5,248 nt of DNA from Candidatus Woesearchaeota archaeon (GTDB lineage Archaea; Nanobdellota; Nanobdellia; Woesearchaeales; UBA12501), in the NCBI GenBank assembly GCA_026394915.1, contig JAPLZS010000089.1, forward strand, positions 1 to 5,248, in the 5' to 3' direction. A program made the translations under genes and the position numbers. A model generated the notes under the pieces. It was not told the origin of the DNA. It worked only from the letters and a program-made list of their open reading frames with translations, and ran no database searches. Position 1 is the first letter of the stretch. Each line of letters opens with the position of its first letter. Below, piece by piece: positions 4,703 to 5,248 of the stretch.

Positions 4703-5248
4703 CTGCATTATTTTGGCATACTCCCTGTATGTCTGCATGTTTATCTCTCCACTGGCAAGCCTCACTTTAAGTATCTCAATAGGATTCTTGTTCCTTTCAG
4801 GCAGTATGTTATCCTGAGCCTTTTGGATTTTGTTTTCTTTTACAGGCTTCTCCTTCTCTTTGTTATTATTGAAAAATGCCTGATTTATGTCCTCATGCAG
4901 GTTCGTTACATGGGTATAAATCTCAACTGTCTTCGTGCTTATATGACCCAATGCGTCTCTTATCTGGACAAAATTAAAGCCCCTTTCAAGCAATAGAGAG
5001 GCATAAGTGTGCCTCAATGTATGGAAGTGATAGACATATCTTGTACGGCCCTTGCAGTCCTGGAAATTAGGGATCAACAGCTCAGCCTTCTCAAGATAGA
5101 AGTTGAATATCTCCCTAAGACTTTTAGGGTCTATGGGCATATTGACGCCTTTCTTTGAATAAATCAGGTAATCATTTACAAGATTATTGCAGTATTTCTC
5201 AAGGATAGGCAAAAGATTGTCCGGAAGCTCAGCCCATCTTGTCCTACC
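4700..5248 (-). CDS. Tyrosine recombinase/integrase, C-terminal part, with SHOCT-like tail (partial)
   Basis: The reading frame is open to the right edge, so the N-terminal part lies outside; 182 residues are visible. This is the catalytic domain of a Xer/phage-integrase tyrosine recombinase: the HTLRH box has its His at 5021-5023 and Arg at 5012-5014, LGH has its His at 4943-4945, and the nucleophile Tyr in EIYTHV is at 4916-4918. The first catalytic Arg, and probably the beta-hairpin Lys, would be beyond the edge. There is no convincing start in the window; the TTG at 5212 is mid-domain. After the nucleophile the chain continues for about 70 residues: a Lys/Asn-rich linker, then NPIEILKVRLASGEINMQTY and following residues, matching a SHOCT-type short C-terminal domain (oligomerisation). 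Known role: site-specific strand exchange, integration or dimer resolution. It marks this region as likely mobile; no att site or tRNA is seen inside the window. Confidence 0.93.
   Translation of the reverse strand, partial: GRTRWAELPDNLLPILEKYCNNLVNDYLIYSKKGVNMPIDPKSLREIFNFYLEKAELLIPNFQDCKGRTRYVYHFHTLRHTYASLLLERGFNFVQIRDALGHISTKTVEIYTHVTNLHEDINQAFFNNNKEKEKPVKENKIQKAQDNILPERNKNPIEILKVRLASGEINMQTYREYAKIMQ

Noticed and set aside
4679..4996. Plus-strand open frame opposite the recombinase
   Set aside because: It overlaps the conserved catalytic region of the recombinase in antisense and has a low-complexity hydrophobic translation; a shadow.
5210..5212. TTG as the start of the recombinase
   Set aside because: The same frame stays open to the window edge with plausible catalytic-domain sequence (GRTRWAELPDNL), so the gene is cut by the edge rather than starting here.

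Overview
The window reads as archaeal DNA from an accessory, probably integrated, region. Three genes have a TATA-like box about 25-43 bp before the start codon, and for two of them (853-858 before the protease, 4311-4317 before the wHTH/NACHT gene) the spacing fits leaderless transcripts. Genes inside the putative operon carry Shine-Dalgarno (SD) sites instead. The DhnA-type aldolase, the winged-helix-NACHT protein and the SHOCT-tailed tyrosine recombinase also fit an archaeon. A DPANN-type lineage is possible, but that is only an impression. No tRNA, rRNA or CRISPR array was seen.

Layout, left to right: (1) 44-829, minus strand, a cytosolic trypsin-like serine protease with an intact His/Asp/Ser triad and its own promoter, in visibly more AT-rich DNA. 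(2) 896-1612, minus, a DhnA/class I aldolase-family enzyme related to 2-amino-3,7-dideoxy-D-threo-hept-6-ulosonate (ADH) synthase. (3) 1614-2027, minus, a VOC (glyoxalase-fold) metalloprotein. (4) 2048-4287, minus, a STAND-type NTPase with an N-terminal winged helix, a NACHT domain and C-terminal HEAT-like repeats. Its first ~45 codons lie in a different frame from the rest, with the break at a four-base homopolymer at 4150-4153. (5) 4288-4436, an intergenic region with two divergent promoters and a cluster of inverted repeats. (6) 4437-4697, plus, an 86-residue protein I do not recognise. (7) 4700-5248, minus, the C-terminal part of a tyrosine recombinase that runs off the right edge.

Genes 4, 3 and 2 are tightly packed on one strand (20-nt gap, then a 1-nt gap) and look like one transcription unit: a signalling or defence-type NTPase followed by two small metabolic enzymes. 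The recombinase next door suggests mobile or island cargo. The trypsin-like protease on the same strand could be an effector partner of the NACHT protein, but its separate promoter and composition argue that it may be independent. The two points most worth checking are the frameshift inside the DNA-binding domain of the NACHT gene and the unusual NACHT-VOC-aldolase operon.
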